Positions 16,318 to 28,137 of a stretch of DNA of 64,000 nt are shown here, piece by piece. Made by a program: the position numbers and the translations under genes. Origin of the DNA: Candidatus Aramenus sp. CH1. Lineage in GTDB: Archaea; Thermoproteota; Thermoprotei_A; Sulfolobales; Sulfolobaceae. The DNA is taken from contig JALBWU010000007.1 in assembly GCA_022678445.1 (NCBI GenBank), positions 77,501 through 141,500 on the forward strand. The letters run 5' to 3'. Below the pieces are notes generated by a model. That model did no database searches. It was not told the origin of the DNA and was given only the letters and a program-made list of their open reading frames with translations. Within the stretch, counting starts at the first letter, position 1. Every line of letters begins with the position of its first letter.

Positions 16318-17903
16318 ATTTCCTCAACCTTATATAATTTATATTGTTCTAGGTCTTTTAAATTCAATTTCCTTACCACTATCTCGAATAGGAGGTACTG
16401 CAACTCCTCCTTGTACTTGTCCTGCTCCTCTTTCTTACTATCAGCTAGGAACGTAGAAAGGCTCTTGGCTACCTCAGGGATATACTTTAGATAGGTGAGC
16501 ATCCTCTTCCTGGCTTCCTCCTCCTTCTTCTTCTGCGTCAAGAACTGCTTGAGTTCTCTCGCAACTTCCATGATCCCGTTCTTGATCTCCTTCTCTATTT
16601 CCTCCACCTCGGCTATGCTCTCCTTCCCAGCGCTCTTGTAGGGGACTTTTGTACTGCAGAGGTGTACCATGACCACAAGTGGGAACTGGTCTTCTTCTAT
16701 GCCGTACCTCTTCCAGTCTATCTCAGACACCACCTTCCATATCACGTCAGATTTTTCATCGTAGATCAGGGGGATCTTGTTGGCATACCTCAGCACTAGC
16801 GGCTCCGGAGAAGGCTGTATTTGGCCCCCGTACGCAAGCCCCACCTCGACTATGAACGGGTGGCCTTGGTAGGCCTTAGGCTTCCTGGTAACTGCTCCAG
16901 CGAACTCCGGGTTAAAGATTTTTCTCAAGCTCAGCTCTATTAGGTCAGATCCTATAACGGACAAGGCATCTGGAGATGGTGGACGGAAGTCTGGGAACTT
17001 CTTCATGGCCTCTGTAAGTCTTGAAAGCTCGTCGTCGGTCAACGAGGATATCTTCTTGCTCGGGCTCACGTTTGCCATTTCCAGGACTTTTTGGGCTGTA
17101 ACCTCCCCGACGCTCTGGAACTCCTTAATTAGAAATTCCTTTACTGTGTAGCTCGGGTTTAGATGGGTTATCATGTTCTTTAGTAGCTCTATATCTACGC
17201 CGTAGGGGTGTGGCTTTACCTCCTGTGGAGGTTTTGGTATCTTATTCGTTAGCCTAGGGTAAAACGTGACGTTGCCGTCTGGGTCCTTAAAGTAGAACTC
17301 GGCGTAAGGTGCAACTATGTACGTCCTCTTTATGTAGTCGTAGACCCTTTGCTTTGACCTCTGCCAGTCGCCAAGCAAGTAGATTGAGACCGAAGTACCG
17401 TGGAAGTTCCTCTCGTTTGAAGCGGAACTTCTCTCGTATATGATTGGCTCGTTCTTGGTGACGTCAATCTTAAGCTTAAAGATGTAGATCCTCTTGGAGC
17501 CTATTGGGGACGTGATTATTTCCACTGGCTTCTCTTGATACATCTGGCTGTAGAGCACTGCTGCCTTTACTCCTAGCCCGTACATACCCCTTGTCTGCCT
17601 CAAAACATACTTTGAGCTGTAGAGCACCCTGCCAAAGGCGTCCGGGACTACGTGCGGAGGGATTCCGATGCCGTTGTCCTCAACCGTTACCTTGTATATC
17701 TCCTTTTCCTTGTTGTCGACGTCTATTATGACCTTAATGGAGGGCAAAATTTCGTGGACGTCAGTGGCGTCAAGTGCGTTCTCGACAAGTTCCCTCACGG
17801 TTTGGTACATAGCCCTAGCCGGGTTGGAGAACCCGGCCAGCTCCGGGTTCCTCTTGAAGAACTCTGCAGGCGAAATGCTGGTAAACTTCTCTCTAGCCGA
17901 CAC
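16314..17903 (-). CDS. top6B: DNA topoisomerase VI subunit B
   Basis: The GHKL ATPase subunit of topoisomerase VI. ATP-site motifs are clear: ENALDA (N box), VEDNGIGIP (G1) and MYGLGVKAAVLYSQ (G2); the H2TH-like and transducer regions follow, with the switch lysine region in the transducer. The length of 529 is usual. Operon order here is rtcB, dys, top6B, top6A, with 23 nt between dys and top6B. Confidence 0.97.
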   Translation of the reverse strand: MSAREKFTSISPAEFFKRNPELAGFSNPARAMYQTVRELVENALDATDVHEILPSIKVIIDVDNKEKEIYKVTVEDNGIGIPPHVVPDAFGRVLYSSKYVLRQTRGMYGLGVKAAVLYSQMYQEKPVEIITSPIGSKRIYIFKLKIDVTKNEPIIYERSSASNERNFHGTSVSIYLLGDWQRSKQRVYDYIKRTYIVAPYAEFYFKDPDGNVTFYPRLTNKIPKPPQEVKPHPYGVDIELLKNMITHLNPSYTVKEFLIKEFQSVGEVTAQKVLEMANVSPSKKISSLTDDELSRLTEAMKKFPDFRPPSPDALSVIGSDLIELSLRKIFNPEFAGAVTRKPKAYQGHPFIVEVGLAYGGQIQPSPEPLVLRYANKIPLIYDEKSDVIWKVVSEIDWKRYGIEEDQFPLVVMVHLCSTKVPYKSAGKESIAEVEEIEKEIKNGIMEVARELKQFLTQKKKEEEARKRMLTYLKYIPEVAKSLSTFLADSKKEEQDKYKEELQYLLFEIVVRKLNLKDLEQYKLYKVEEI

Positions 17904-17926
17904 TAAATGTCACCGCAAATAAAATA

Positions 17927-20316
<2,390 letters not shown>

Positions 20317-20397
20317 TATTGCCCAAACATATTATAAACAGTTTTAGTTAAAAAACTGCCTTCATGGACGCTTTTAAACCAGGGGTAAAAGAGAATG

Positions 20398-20448
20398 CGA
20401 ATGAAGAATGTGGCGGACCCTGAGCAGTGATGACAAGACCTACGCTGA
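20398..20448 (+). ncRNA. Candidate C/D box guide RNA (between rtcB and a zinc-finger gene)
   Basis: Boxes: C CGAATGA (20398-20404, weak), 15-nt guide, D' CTGA (20420-20423), 3-nt spacer, C' GTGATGA (20427-20433, perfect), 11-nt guide CAAGACCTACG, D CTGA (20445-20448). Total 51 nt. Three of four boxes are excellent. It occupies the 3' half of the 20317-20449 gap and ends right at the stop of the convergent zinc-finger gene. Targets are not identified. Confidence 0.6.
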
Positions 20449-20449
20449 T

Positions 20450-20683
20450 TCATATCTTTTTCTCTACTTTCCTTTTCTCTAAGGACTCGGAAAACTTTTT
20501 GTAAACGTCTTTTACCGCAGAGGAAATACAGTCTTTGTCGGCGTTTTCCAGGACGTTCTTAAAGAACTTGTAAGCGCAGGCCTTGCTGTGGAACTCCAAC
20601 TTCCTGTCGGCAATGGTAATCACAACACCCTGCCCCTCGTAAAATGACCTACCACACACTAAACACAAGTACTTTTGACGCAT
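20450..20683 (-). CDS. Small TRASH-like zinc-binding protein (77 aa)
   Basis: Starts MRQKYLCLVCGRSFYEG and has FHSKACAYKFF around residues 32-42, giving a CxxC...HxxxC metal site like TRASH-type domains. A charged helical tail follows. Such domains bind metals or act as small regulators; nothing specific can be assigned. It is divergent from the Lhr helicase gene; the shared 76-bp gap has TTTAAATTTTTAAAAAT, which can serve both promoters. Confidence 0.65.
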   Translation of the reverse strand: MRQKYLCLVCGRSFYEGQGVVITIADRKLEFHSKACAYKFFKNVLENADKDCISSAVKDVYKKFSESLEKRKVEKKI

Positions 20684-20759
20684 GATAATGAGAGCTGGGT
20701 TTAAATTTTTAAAAATATCTGAATTTGCTACTGTGCATCGAGATTGCGGTGAAAACTAG

Positions 20760-23540
20760 ATGAGACAATTAAACCAGAGGATCCTAGAACTTATGAATGA
20801 GAGGAAGTGGGACAAACTTACTGACATACAGAGGAAAGCATTAACGCCAATACTTTGCGGGAATAATACGCTGATAATAGCACCAACGGGCTATGGCAAG
20901 ACAGAGGCTGCCCTTTTGCCAGTGCTTAGCCAAATGTTGGACACTGGGTCGAACCCGGTGTCGTTAATTTACGTTACCCCCCTCAAGGCACTGATTAACG
21001 ACATAACCCTCAGGATAGAGTGGTGGTCCTCTAGGCTAGGCTTTACGGTTAGCAGGAAGCATGGAGAGGTGCCCCAAAAGGAGAAGAACATGAGACTAAA
21101 GAGAGCCCCACACATCCTCGTCACTACCCCTGAGGGCCTTGAAATAGACCTAGACTGGGCCTCCAAGTTTAGGGAGTTTTACAAGAACGTCAAGTGGGTC
21201 ATAGTAGATGAGATCCACGAACTTATAAACTCCAAAAGGGGGGTCCAGTTAGCCGTATTGCTCGAGAGGCTAAAGGCGTACTCTGGTTACGATTTCCAGA
21301 GGATAGGCCTCTCCGCAACCATAACCAACGAGGACGTAGTTGCGTCTTTCCTCTCTGGCTCCTCCTCCAGGAAAACCACGGTGGTCAAGGTTAGGGACTC
21401 GAAGAGCTTCGAGCTAAAGATAAGAAAGATTAAGGGGGAGGAAGTCTGGTCAAACTCCGCAAGGGAGTTAATCTCCTCGCTAGAGCCCCCAACCCTTGTG
21501 TTCACCAACTCGAGGTTTCTAACCGAGAGACTTCACGAGGAGCTCGACAAGCTAAACGTTGACGGAATCTTCGTCCATCACTCTTCGATCTCTAGGGAGT
21601 CCAAGAGCAACGTTGAGGAGTACTTGAGAAAGGGAAAGGTGAGGGCAGTAATTTGTACTAAAACCCTGGAGCTCGGAATAGACGTTGGCGACATCAAGAA
21701 GATTGTCATGTACCGACCTCCTCCCTCCGTCGCTTCCTTCCTACAGAGGTTAGGGAGAAGCGGTCACTACGTCCAGGGCGTGCCTAGAGGGGAGATACTA
21801 TGCGTTTACGACTTTGACGTAATAGAGGCCATCGCCATATACCAGTTGGCAAAGAAGGGAATAGTTGAGAAACCTAAGATAACCTCTCCCCTGGACGTGG
21901 CGACTAGGGAGATCCTCGGGATGGTTCTTCAGACGGATGGCGTATCTAAGGACTACGTCTACGACGTCTTAACTAAGTCTTATCCCTTTAGGAACATGAC
22001 GAGGGAGAAGTTCGATGAGCTCGTCGAGTACCTTGTTAAGAACAACCTCTTGGTGGAGGACGGTGAGAGGCTAAGGATAGGAAAGTTCTTCTTCAAGCTC
22101 TGGAACTTCAACAGGAACAAGAACTTCACGTGGAGCAGGAACTTCTCCGAGTTCTTCTCCCTCATAAACAGTAACGACGCCTTCACCTTGAGGCATAACG
22201 ACAACGTAGTTGGGGAAATAGACGCAATCTACGTTTACAAGCACATTAGGGTTGGGGACGTCATAAGGGTTGGGGGAAAGCTTTGGAAGATAACTAGGGT
22301 AAACAACAGCAAAATGGCCATAGACGTAGTGCCAGCGGACGCAAATGAGGGGGAAATCCCCGTATGGCGGGGAGACGGGATACCCAAATCGTATCTCTTG
22401 CCTAAGCAACTCGAGAAGGTCCTAAGAGGCCTAGATAACTTAGATCAAGGAATTGTGGAGAGGAGCTCCGTTGAGGAGGTCAAGAAACTGGTCTCCTTGT
22501 ACGCCAAGGAGAACCTCCCATTGCCTTCAAGGTCTACCGTGATAGTGGAGAGAAAGGACAAGGAGGTGATCTACACAACGCTCATAAACGAAAAGGTCTC
22601 CAACACAATGGCCCACCTTCTCCTTTACTTGTCCTCTTCTAAGGACTCATTGAACTCTTACGCTAGGGCCTCTATTTACGGCTTTTCGATTGGTTCAGAC
22701 AGGGACTTCCTGGAGGATTTGCTCAAAGTTGAGGAGAAGAAGCTGAAGAGGTTAATAGTAAAGGCCATACTTAGGTCGCCTATGTTTTTCTCAGTTCTTA
22801 AGGAGATACAGGTCAGCTTCGGGAAAATAGGGAAGGTTGACCTAAAGGAAGACAAGACCCTAGTAGCGGAAGCCCTTAGACAGACGGTGAGCAAGTACTT
22901 CAGCATAAAGGGGACGCTGAAGTTCATCGGAAAGATCAAGAATAAGGAAATTAAGGTAATTAAAACCGATAAAAGGACTCCATTGGCAAATGCTGTGCTG
23001 TCCCACGCCCCAATAAAGCCTTGGTTGCTGAGCGTTTACTCCCTGATCTACGAGTCCCTGAAAGGAGGCGCTTACACGATATCGGAGCTATCCGAGCAGA
23101 TAGGCATTCCAGAGAAGAGCTTAGAGAACAAGTTAAAGCAAATGAGAAAACCCTCTTCCAAGTATAGGATAACAAGCTTCATAGACGTCGACAGCGGGGA
23201 GACCAGATGGTGCGTTATGGACGAACTTCCCAAGATAGTCGAGTCAGACGATTACTATACCTCGTTTACTGTGTTAAACGACAACGAGACCTTCATAGCG
23301 GTGCTGAGGCAAGTTAACGGTGATGGAAACTCGGAGATCATCTTCAAGCCCAAGGACTTGCTAAAGGACGATATAAGGGTAAGGATACCTTACGAGGAGA
23401 TAGCCGAGCTCAGGATAACCGATCCTGTAGACCCTCTGGTGAGCAACTTATCGCCGAGGTTCTACTACGTCAACAAGAAGGTATTGCCTTACCTACTGCT
23501 GAACGCGGTAGCTTATATACAGAACTTAAAATACTCTTAG
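20760..23540 (+). CDS. lhr: Lhr-family superfamily 2 helicase (archaeal Lhr)
   Basis: ATP-dependent 3'-5' DNA/RNA helicase of 926 residues. Q-motif-like TDIQRKAL, Walker A APTGYGKTEA (41-50), DEIH box VDEIHEL near residue 150, SAT motif LSATITNED, and helicase motif VI QRLGRSGHY are all visible; the second half contains the Lhr-type winged helix and core C-terminal region. Such proteins act in repair and replication-fork processing. It begins with ATG and is read alone, divergent from the zinc protein. Confidence 0.93.
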   Translation: MRQLNQRILELMNERKWDKLTDIQRKALTPILCGNNTLIIAPTGYGKTEAALLPVLSQMLDTGSNPVSLIYVTPLKALINDITLRIEWWSSRLGFTVSRKHGEVPQKEKNMRLKRAPHILVTTPEGLEIDLDWASKFREFYKNVKWVIVDEIHELINSKRGVQLAVLLERLKAYSGYDFQRIGLSATITNEDVVASFLSGSSSRKTTVVKVRDSKSFELKIRKIKGEEVWSNSARELISSLEPPTLVFTNSRFLTERLHEELDKLNVDGIFVHHSSISRESKSNVEEYLRKGKVRAVICTKTLELGIDVGDIKKIVMYRPPPSVASFLQRLGRSGHYVQGVPRGEILCVYDFDVIEAIAIYQLAKKGIVEKPKITSPLDVATREILGMVLQTDGVSKDYVYDVLTKSYPFRNMTREKFDELVEYLVKNNLLVEDGERLRIGKFFFKLWNFNRNKNFTWSRNFSEFFSLINSNDAFTLRHNDNVVGEIDAIYVYKHIRVGDVIRVGGKLWKITRVNNSKMAIDVVPADANEGEIPVWRGDGIPKSYLLPKQLEKVLRGLDNLDQGIVERSSVEEVKKLVSLYAKENLPLPSRSTVIVERKDKEVIYTTLINEKVSNTMAHLLLYLSSSKDSLNSYARASIYGFSIGSDRDFLEDLLKVEEKKLKRLIVKAILRSPMFFSVLKEIQVSFGKIGKVDLKEDKTLVAEALRQTVSKYFSIKGTLKFIGKIKNKEIKVIKTDKRTPLANAVLSHAPIKPWLLSVYSLIYESLKGGAYTISELSEQIGIPEKSLENKLKQMRKPSSKYRITSFIDVDSGETRWCVMDELPKIVESDDYYTSFTVLNDNETFIAVLRQVNGDGNSEIIFKPKDLLKDDIRVRIPYEEIAELRITDPVDPLVSNLSPRFYYVNKKVLPYLLLNAVAYIQNLKYS

Positions 23541-23542
23541 TA

Positions 23543-23593
23543 GTGATGAGCCTCACACTTAAGATGAAAGGTGATTGGGGCCCGTGTTACTGA
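23543..23593 (+). ncRNA. Candidate C/D box guide RNA (between lhr and alba2)
   Basis: Boxes: C GTGATGA (23543-23549, perfect), 14-nt guide, D' ATGA (23564-23567), 3-nt spacer, C' GTGATTG (23571-23577), 12-nt guide GGGCCCGTGTTA, D CTGA (23590-23593). Total 51 nt, starting two bases after the lhr stop codon. The geometry is identical to the candidate at 15102. Targets are not identified. Confidence 0.65.
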
Positions 23594-23647
23594 GCGTGAT
23601 TCCACAAGATTTATAATGCAAATGTGGAGTTTTGTGACTGAAGTAAA

Positions 23648-23914
23648 ATGGCAGATAAAACGCAAATTGTTATAACCAGTTCCAAAACAGTTGACGAACA
23701 CGTCCTAGAGATCCTGTCCATGTTTAACCAAGGCGTGAACGAGGTAGAACTGAAAGGATACGGAAGGGAGATAAACAAGTTAGTCGACGTCTATAACCAG
23801 CTTAAGGACAAGTTAGGTGAAGGGGTTAAACTGGAGAACGCCAAGACTGGAAGCGAAGTAAGGGAAAAAAGGAGGATTTCATACCTCTTGATTAGATTGA
23901 GTAAGGTCTATTGA
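23648..23914 (+). CDS. alba2: DNA/RNA-binding protein Alba2
   Basis: An 88-residue Alba-fold protein: the TVDEHVLEILSMFNQGVNEVE segment aligns with the dimer core, and GREINKLVDVYNQL with the second helix. It lacks the GKKPVMNY acetylation-site motif of Alba1 and corresponds to the Sso10b2 (Alba2) paralogue that heterodimerises with Alba1 and alters DNA compaction. TATA GATTTATAATG at about 23607-23617 places the start close to the ATG. Its end overlaps reverse gyrase by 36 bp. Confidence 0.93.
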   Translation: MADKTQIVITSSKTVDEHVLEILSMFNQGVNEVELKGYGREINKLVDVYNQLKDKLGEGVKLENAKTGSEVREKRRISYLLIRLSKVY

Positions 23915-26900
23915 AGTTATCTGAGCGAGGATGCTGAATATAACGTCCTCCGGAGCTAGCGAGCCCTTTGCTATTAAGTCCATCTTTTCCACGAGCTCGG
24001 ACGTGGTGGACTCCGAGACTAAGCTTGGGAAATTGGTGGACAAGTAATTGAAGGCTTCCATGCCCTTTTTAGTGGCTATTAGGTATCCCCTCTTCTTGCT
24101 CTGCGCAACGTAGCCGTGACGTATCAGGTTCTGGATAGTCTTGGCGTAGGTACTTGGCCTACCTATATTCTTTTCCCTCATTAACCTTATCACCTCAGCG
24201 TAGTTGAGTAGCCTTTCCTTTGAGCCCCTAACGACCTCGTACTGGGGCTGTAGCTCACCTAAGGGCAGAGAGTAGGTCCTCGGTTTCGCCACCAACGAGA
24301 AGCCCCCAGTTACTTCAGAGAGTAAGTCGACCTCGCTCACTGCGTTGTCGTTAACAGTAACCTTGTACTTAGCGAATTTCCCTATTGCGTTCTCCATTTG
24401 GCTTGCTATGAACCTCTTAAATATCAAGTCATAGACTGCTAGGTGGGACCACGTGAGTTTGACGAAGAACTTGTTGGGGTTGTCTGATATTTCCTTTTTC
24501 AGCTCCTCCACGTCGACGGGGTAAGTTGGTCTTATGGCCTCGTGCGTCCCCTCGTCTCCCCAGCTCCTCGGCGAGAAGTGGCCGATCCCTTTCTTCTCCA
24601 AGTACTCCTTAGCTATCTCAATACCTCTAGAGGACACGTGAGTGCTGTCAGTCCTATGGTAGGTTATTAGCCCAAGCTCAAAGAGGTCTTGGGCTATCCT
24701 CATTACTCTCTCCGCGGGTATCTTGTAGTAGTTGTAAGCGTCTATTAGCAGTGCGTCTGTAGTATAGGGAGGTAGCGGGGAGAGAACCTCCACCCTCTCC
24801 TCAAGCTTCTCCACCTTTACTTTGTTTACCTTCGCCTTCTCTTTATCGTCGAAGAAGAGACTGTGGACGTAGTCGCCTAACTTTACCCTGGCGACCCAAC
24901 CCATCGAAGCCTTGTACTTTTTCGTCCTCTCCACTATCCAGCCCAATACCGGCGTTTGCACCCTGCCTGCTCCGTGATTGGGAGAGCTAAACCTCAGCTT
25001 TAGGGCCTTGCTCAACTCGAAACCTATCCAGCGATCTTCTATCCTCCTAACTATTTGGCTGTGTACAGCGTTTAAGTCTAGGCGACCTTGGTTCCTCAAG
25101 GCCTCCAGTATGCCCTTCCTTGTCACCTCGTGGTACTTTATCCTGAACACGTTATCGTTGTATCCCTTTACGTTGACTGCTACGTCGTAGGCTATCTTCT
25201 CTCCCTCGGTATCTGGGTCTGTAGCTATGAGTACTTTGTCCACCTCCATTGCCAATCTTCTGAGGGCATTTACGGTGGAAACGCTTGAGGTAAAGGTAGT
25301 GGAACCGCAGTAGGGGCACTTATCGACGTTAGCGCTGATCACCCTCTTGCAACTTATACATCTGAATAAAGGAGAATAGTATGGAGAAATCCTATCGTTG
25401 CCTACCTCGACGCCGTAGTACCCCCTCTCCTCCAAGGTAAGATCGGTTAAGTGACCCTTGGTGGCTACAACGTCCAGCACATAAACCTTATTTCCGTCCA
25501 CTACCACAGTCTCGTAGACCGGTACACCGCCTATTGTCCTCCTGGCAGGGGAACCAAAGAGCCTAGAGATCGTCTTAGCCTTCGTGGGCGATTCCACTAT
25601 CATTAAAGCAGTAGACACGTCCACAGGGGTGTTGCTGTCCACCCTGCTTTTCTCCATCTCAGCTTTTACCTTTTCTAGGTTCAGGGAAGCGAAGTCAACG
25701 AACTCAAAGGAATTCATCATATACCTAAGCCTCTTTGTGAGCATCCCTAACAACTTAAGTTCGTCCACTAGTACCACGCTTAGCCCAAGGGTAAGTCCAC
25801 CGTTTAGAAGCCTGCTACTGCGCCCGGACCCCTGAAGGTAAGTTATTGGATCTGGGAACTCTATGTACAGCTCCCTCCCCGTCCTCCTGATTACGAAGCT
25901 GTCTCCATCTAAGTCGCCGTCTAAAGACTTTAGCCTCTGTCTAACCTCCTCTATTTTGCCCTTTAGGTAAAGCTGAACCTCTCCCAGTTTACCGGTTAGC
26001 GTTTGGGACTTGAGGAAGGCTATCCTTAACGCTTGGGACTCGGCGGAGTTGAGGTTAAGGATCTTGTTCTCGTCCACTTCCACGTTTAAGAGCTTTGAGA
26101 CCCTTAACAGGGTAAACGGGTTATAGAGGGCTTCCATTGCCTTTACTCTACTTTTGGGCACTCCGTAGAAGATAACGTACTTTAGCCTCTTGGGCTCGTC
26201 TATTCCCCTTACTGCGACGCCGTAGTAGGAGGCAGAACCTATGATTATGCCTGTCTCCCCCTTGGAAAATCTCTCCAGGAACTTCCTACCGCTTACGGCA
26301 AGGTCTGCCCTTATTCCCCTGCCTTCTAAGAGTTGCTGGAGCTCCCTCATTTTCTGCTTGCCGTACTCCCTAGACACTAAAACTAGCCCTCCCTCGCCCA
26401 GCCTCTCGACGAGGTTCACGAAATCGCCCGAGTAATAGGCGTCAATTATGTTCCTAGCGTAGATCTGGGCAGTGCTCACGTCAAAACCGGTAATGTATTT
26501 GAGGGCCTTTTGCTTCGCTCCCTTTGGCCTCATGGTAGCGCTGGCTACCACAAGTTGAGCCACGTTGCCGTGGAAAGACGCTATCTTAGCCTCTATTCTC
26601 CTTATCTTCTCCTCGATGTCCTCCTTGTGTTCAGACAAAAGGACTAACCTCTTGAGGCTAACGAGCTTTATGGCGTCCTCGTATACGTCCTGCAATATCC
26701 CCATGATGGCTACCAACTTGTCGGTAGTCTTACCGCTCTTTACTATGGCGTCGGCGTCGTCTACTCCAATGAACTTAGGCCTAAATCCCTTGATGCTCTC
26801 GAAGTTCCTGTTTAGGTAGTTAACAGTTACCACGCTTATCTTCTTCTCGTCCACCTTGCCACATGCCACTTGTGCCATCTTTCCTAGTTTACCGCATATC

Positions 26901-27328
26901 TGCTCTTGGAGGGATTTAGTTGGGACGAGGTAAAGTACGTTTTCCCCCAAATAAGAGGAGTAGACCATAATAGTCGTGGTCTTCCCTAGCCCAGTAGGTG
27001 CCGACATGGAGAAGCTTGCTCCCTCGGCCAACCTCCTGAGCCAAAACCTTTGCATAGACCAGGGCTCATTGCCCGTGACCTTTTTGAAATAGGAAATCAC
27101 CTCGTCGTAAAGCTCAAAGGAGTAGTAAAGCTCCCAATACCCCTTTAAGCTGTTCCTGGACACCAAAATGTTGTAAACAGCCTTTACCTTATCCCTAAAC
27201 GTCATGCCCCTAAAGGCCTCAATGCTACCTGGTAGGCACCTACTGCAGGGAAGACCTTCTAAAGCATGTGTAGCTTCTAAGGGACCTCCGCAGTTAGGGC
27301 AAGATCCGATGTACACTGAATTTATCAT
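23879..27328 (-). CDS. topR2: Reverse gyrase (TopR2-type)
   Basis: Introduces positive supercoils, the hallmark enzyme of hyperthermophiles. N-terminal zinc finger (CPNCGG...CSRC, residues 9-33), helicase-like half with Walker A APTGLGKTTT and Walker B-like VDDADA, then a topoisomerase IA half starting at Toprim MIVESPTKAK (about 570), a second zinc finger CISC...CPYC, and the active-site tyrosine in TYHRTDSTH. At 1149 residues it is in the range of Sulfolobus TopR2. Assignment to TopR2 rather than TopR1 relies on length and on the alba neighbour, as in S. solfataricus (recalled). Confidence 0.93.
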   Translation of the reverse strand: MINSVYIGSCPNCGGPLEATHALEGLPCSRCLPGSIEAFRGMTFRDKVKAVYNILVSRNSLKGYWELYYSFELYDEVISYFKKVTGNEPWSMQRFWLRRLAEGASFSMSAPTGLGKTTTIMVYSSYLGENVLYLVPTKSLQEQICGKLGKMAQVACGKVDEKKISVVTVNYLNRNFESIKGFRPKFIGVDDADAIVKSGKTTDKLVAIMGILQDVYEDAIKLVSLKRLVLLSEHKEDIEEKIRRIEAKIASFHGNVAQLVVASATMRPKGAKQKALKYITGFDVSTAQIYARNIIDAYYSGDFVNLVERLGEGGLVLVSREYGKQKMRELQQLLEGRGIRADLAVSGRKFLERFSKGETGIIIGSASYYGVAVRGIDEPKRLKYVIFYGVPKSRVKAMEALYNPFTLLRVSKLLNVEVDENKILNLNSAESQALRIAFLKSQTLTGKLGEVQLYLKGKIEEVRQRLKSLDGDLDGDSFVIRRTGRELYIEFPDPITYLQGSGRSSRLLNGGLTLGLSVVLVDELKLLGMLTKRLRYMMNSFEFVDFASLNLEKVKAEMEKSRVDSNTPVDVSTALMIVESPTKAKTISRLFGSPARRTIGGVPVYETVVVDGNKVYVLDVVATKGHLTDLTLEERGYYGVEVGNDRISPYYSPLFRCISCKRVISANVDKCPYCGSTTFTSSVSTVNALRRLAMEVDKVLIATDPDTEGEKIAYDVAVNVKGYNDNVFRIKYHEVTRKGILEALRNQGRLDLNAVHSQIVRRIEDRWIGFELSKALKLRFSSPNHGAGRVQTPVLGWIVERTKKYKASMGWVARVKLGDYVHSLFFDDKEKAKVNKVKVEKLEERVEVLSPLPPYTTDALLIDAYNYYKIPAERVMRIAQDLFELGLITYHRTDSTHVSSRGIEIAKEYLEKKGIGHFSPRSWGDEGTHEAIRPTYPVDVEELKKEISDNPNKFFVKLTWSHLAVYDLIFKRFIASQMENAIGKFAKYKVTVNDNAVSEVDLLSEVTGGFSLVAKPRTYSLPLGELQPQYEVVRGSKERLLNYAEVIRLMREKNIGRPSTYAKTIQNLIRHGYVAQSKKRGYLIATKKGMEAFNYLSTNFPSLVSESTTSELVEKMDLIAKGSLAPEDVIFSILAQITSIDLTQSNQEV

Positions 27329-27442
27329 AACGATGATTTTCTTAGCATGGGAACTACTTTAAAAGATATTAACCTAGATGTTACCGTGTAGGATAACTTT
27401 TTTAACTTTCCCATTACTACATCATGCGACAAAGGTGATAAA

Positions 27443-27739
27443 ATGAGCTCGACCGCACCAACTCCAAGCAACGTAGTACTAGTAGGTAAGAAGCCAGTAA
27501 TGAACTACGTCCTAGCAGCTCTGACTCTGCTAAACCAGGGTGTGCCAGAAATAGTGATAAAGGCTAGAGGAAGGGCAATAAGCAAGGCAGTAGATACTGT
27601 GGAGATAGTCAGGAACAGGTTCCTTCCGGACAAGATAGAGATAAAGGCCATTGGCATAGGCAGCCAAGTTGTAACTAGCCAGGACGGAAGGCAGTCCAGA
27701 GTATCCACTATAGAGATATCCATCAGGAAAAAGGCTTAA
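27443..27739 (+). CDS. alba: Chromatin protein Alba1
   Basis: The 98-residue protein is nearly identical in pattern to Sso10b: [20 protein letters not shown] carries the lysine (first K of KK) acetylated by Pat in Sulfolobus, followed by [15 protein letters not shown], and ends [12 protein letters not shown]. It coats DNA as dimers and also binds RNA. A TATA CTTTTTTAAC (27395-27404) and an AAGGTGAT ribosome site precede the ATG. It is divergent from reverse gyrase. Confidence 0.97.
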   Translation: MSSTAPTPSNVVLVGKKPVMNYVLAALTLLNQGVPEIVIKARGRAISKAVDTVEIVRNRFLPDKIEIKAIGIGSQVVTSQDGRQSRVSTIEISIRKKA

Positions 27740-27816
27740 AGATAACGTCTAAGGTTTTTTAGCGTGTTTCCCATACATTTAATATCCTTAGCAAGATCAT
27801 AGATATGTGAAGACAG

Positions 27817-28137
27817 ATGAGCCAACCTGCGTATAAGATTGAGTTCGAGGCAAAGGCTAAGATCGGAGAGATAATGGGAAATCTAACCTCCGTTCAGCTC
27901 AGGCCCGAGGACTTATCAAGCCCGTTGGCCTTTCAGATGGCCCTCTCGAGGATATACGACGAGCTTATGAAGGTAATGACGCAAGGCCCTCAGAAGCATT
28001 ACGTGGCTGACGTCAGATTTACCGACTCCATGGGAAACCCCGTCTCGATTGGCGTGGACTTTGGTAATAACATTCCTCCGCTTTCTAAAAAGGAGGTAAA
28101 GGTCAAGATTATCCTCGAGTTCTACGACGAAGAGTAG
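27817..28137 (+). CDS. Conserved hypothetical protein (106 aa) downstream of alba1
   Basis: An acidic alpha/beta protein with a beta hairpin toward the C-terminus (VADVRFTDSMGNPVSIGVDF) and a strand KVKIILEFYDEE. No cysteine cluster, membrane segment or catalytic motif is visible. TTTAATATCC about 30 nt upstream suggests its own leaderless promoter. The end overlaps the convergent gene at 28109 by 29 bp. I cannot assign a function; the location next to Alba1 makes a nucleoid or RNA role worth testing. Confidence 0.65.
   Translation: MSQPAYKIEFEAKAKIGEIMGNLTSVQLRPEDLSSPLAFQMALSRIYDELMKVMTQGPQKHYVADVRFTDSMGNPVSIGVDFGNNIPPLSKKEVKVKIILEFYDEE

Noticed and set aside
27375-27442. Guide RNA in the topR2-alba1 gap
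   Set aside because: ATGATG is present on the minus strand but no D box follows; the gap is explained by two promoters.
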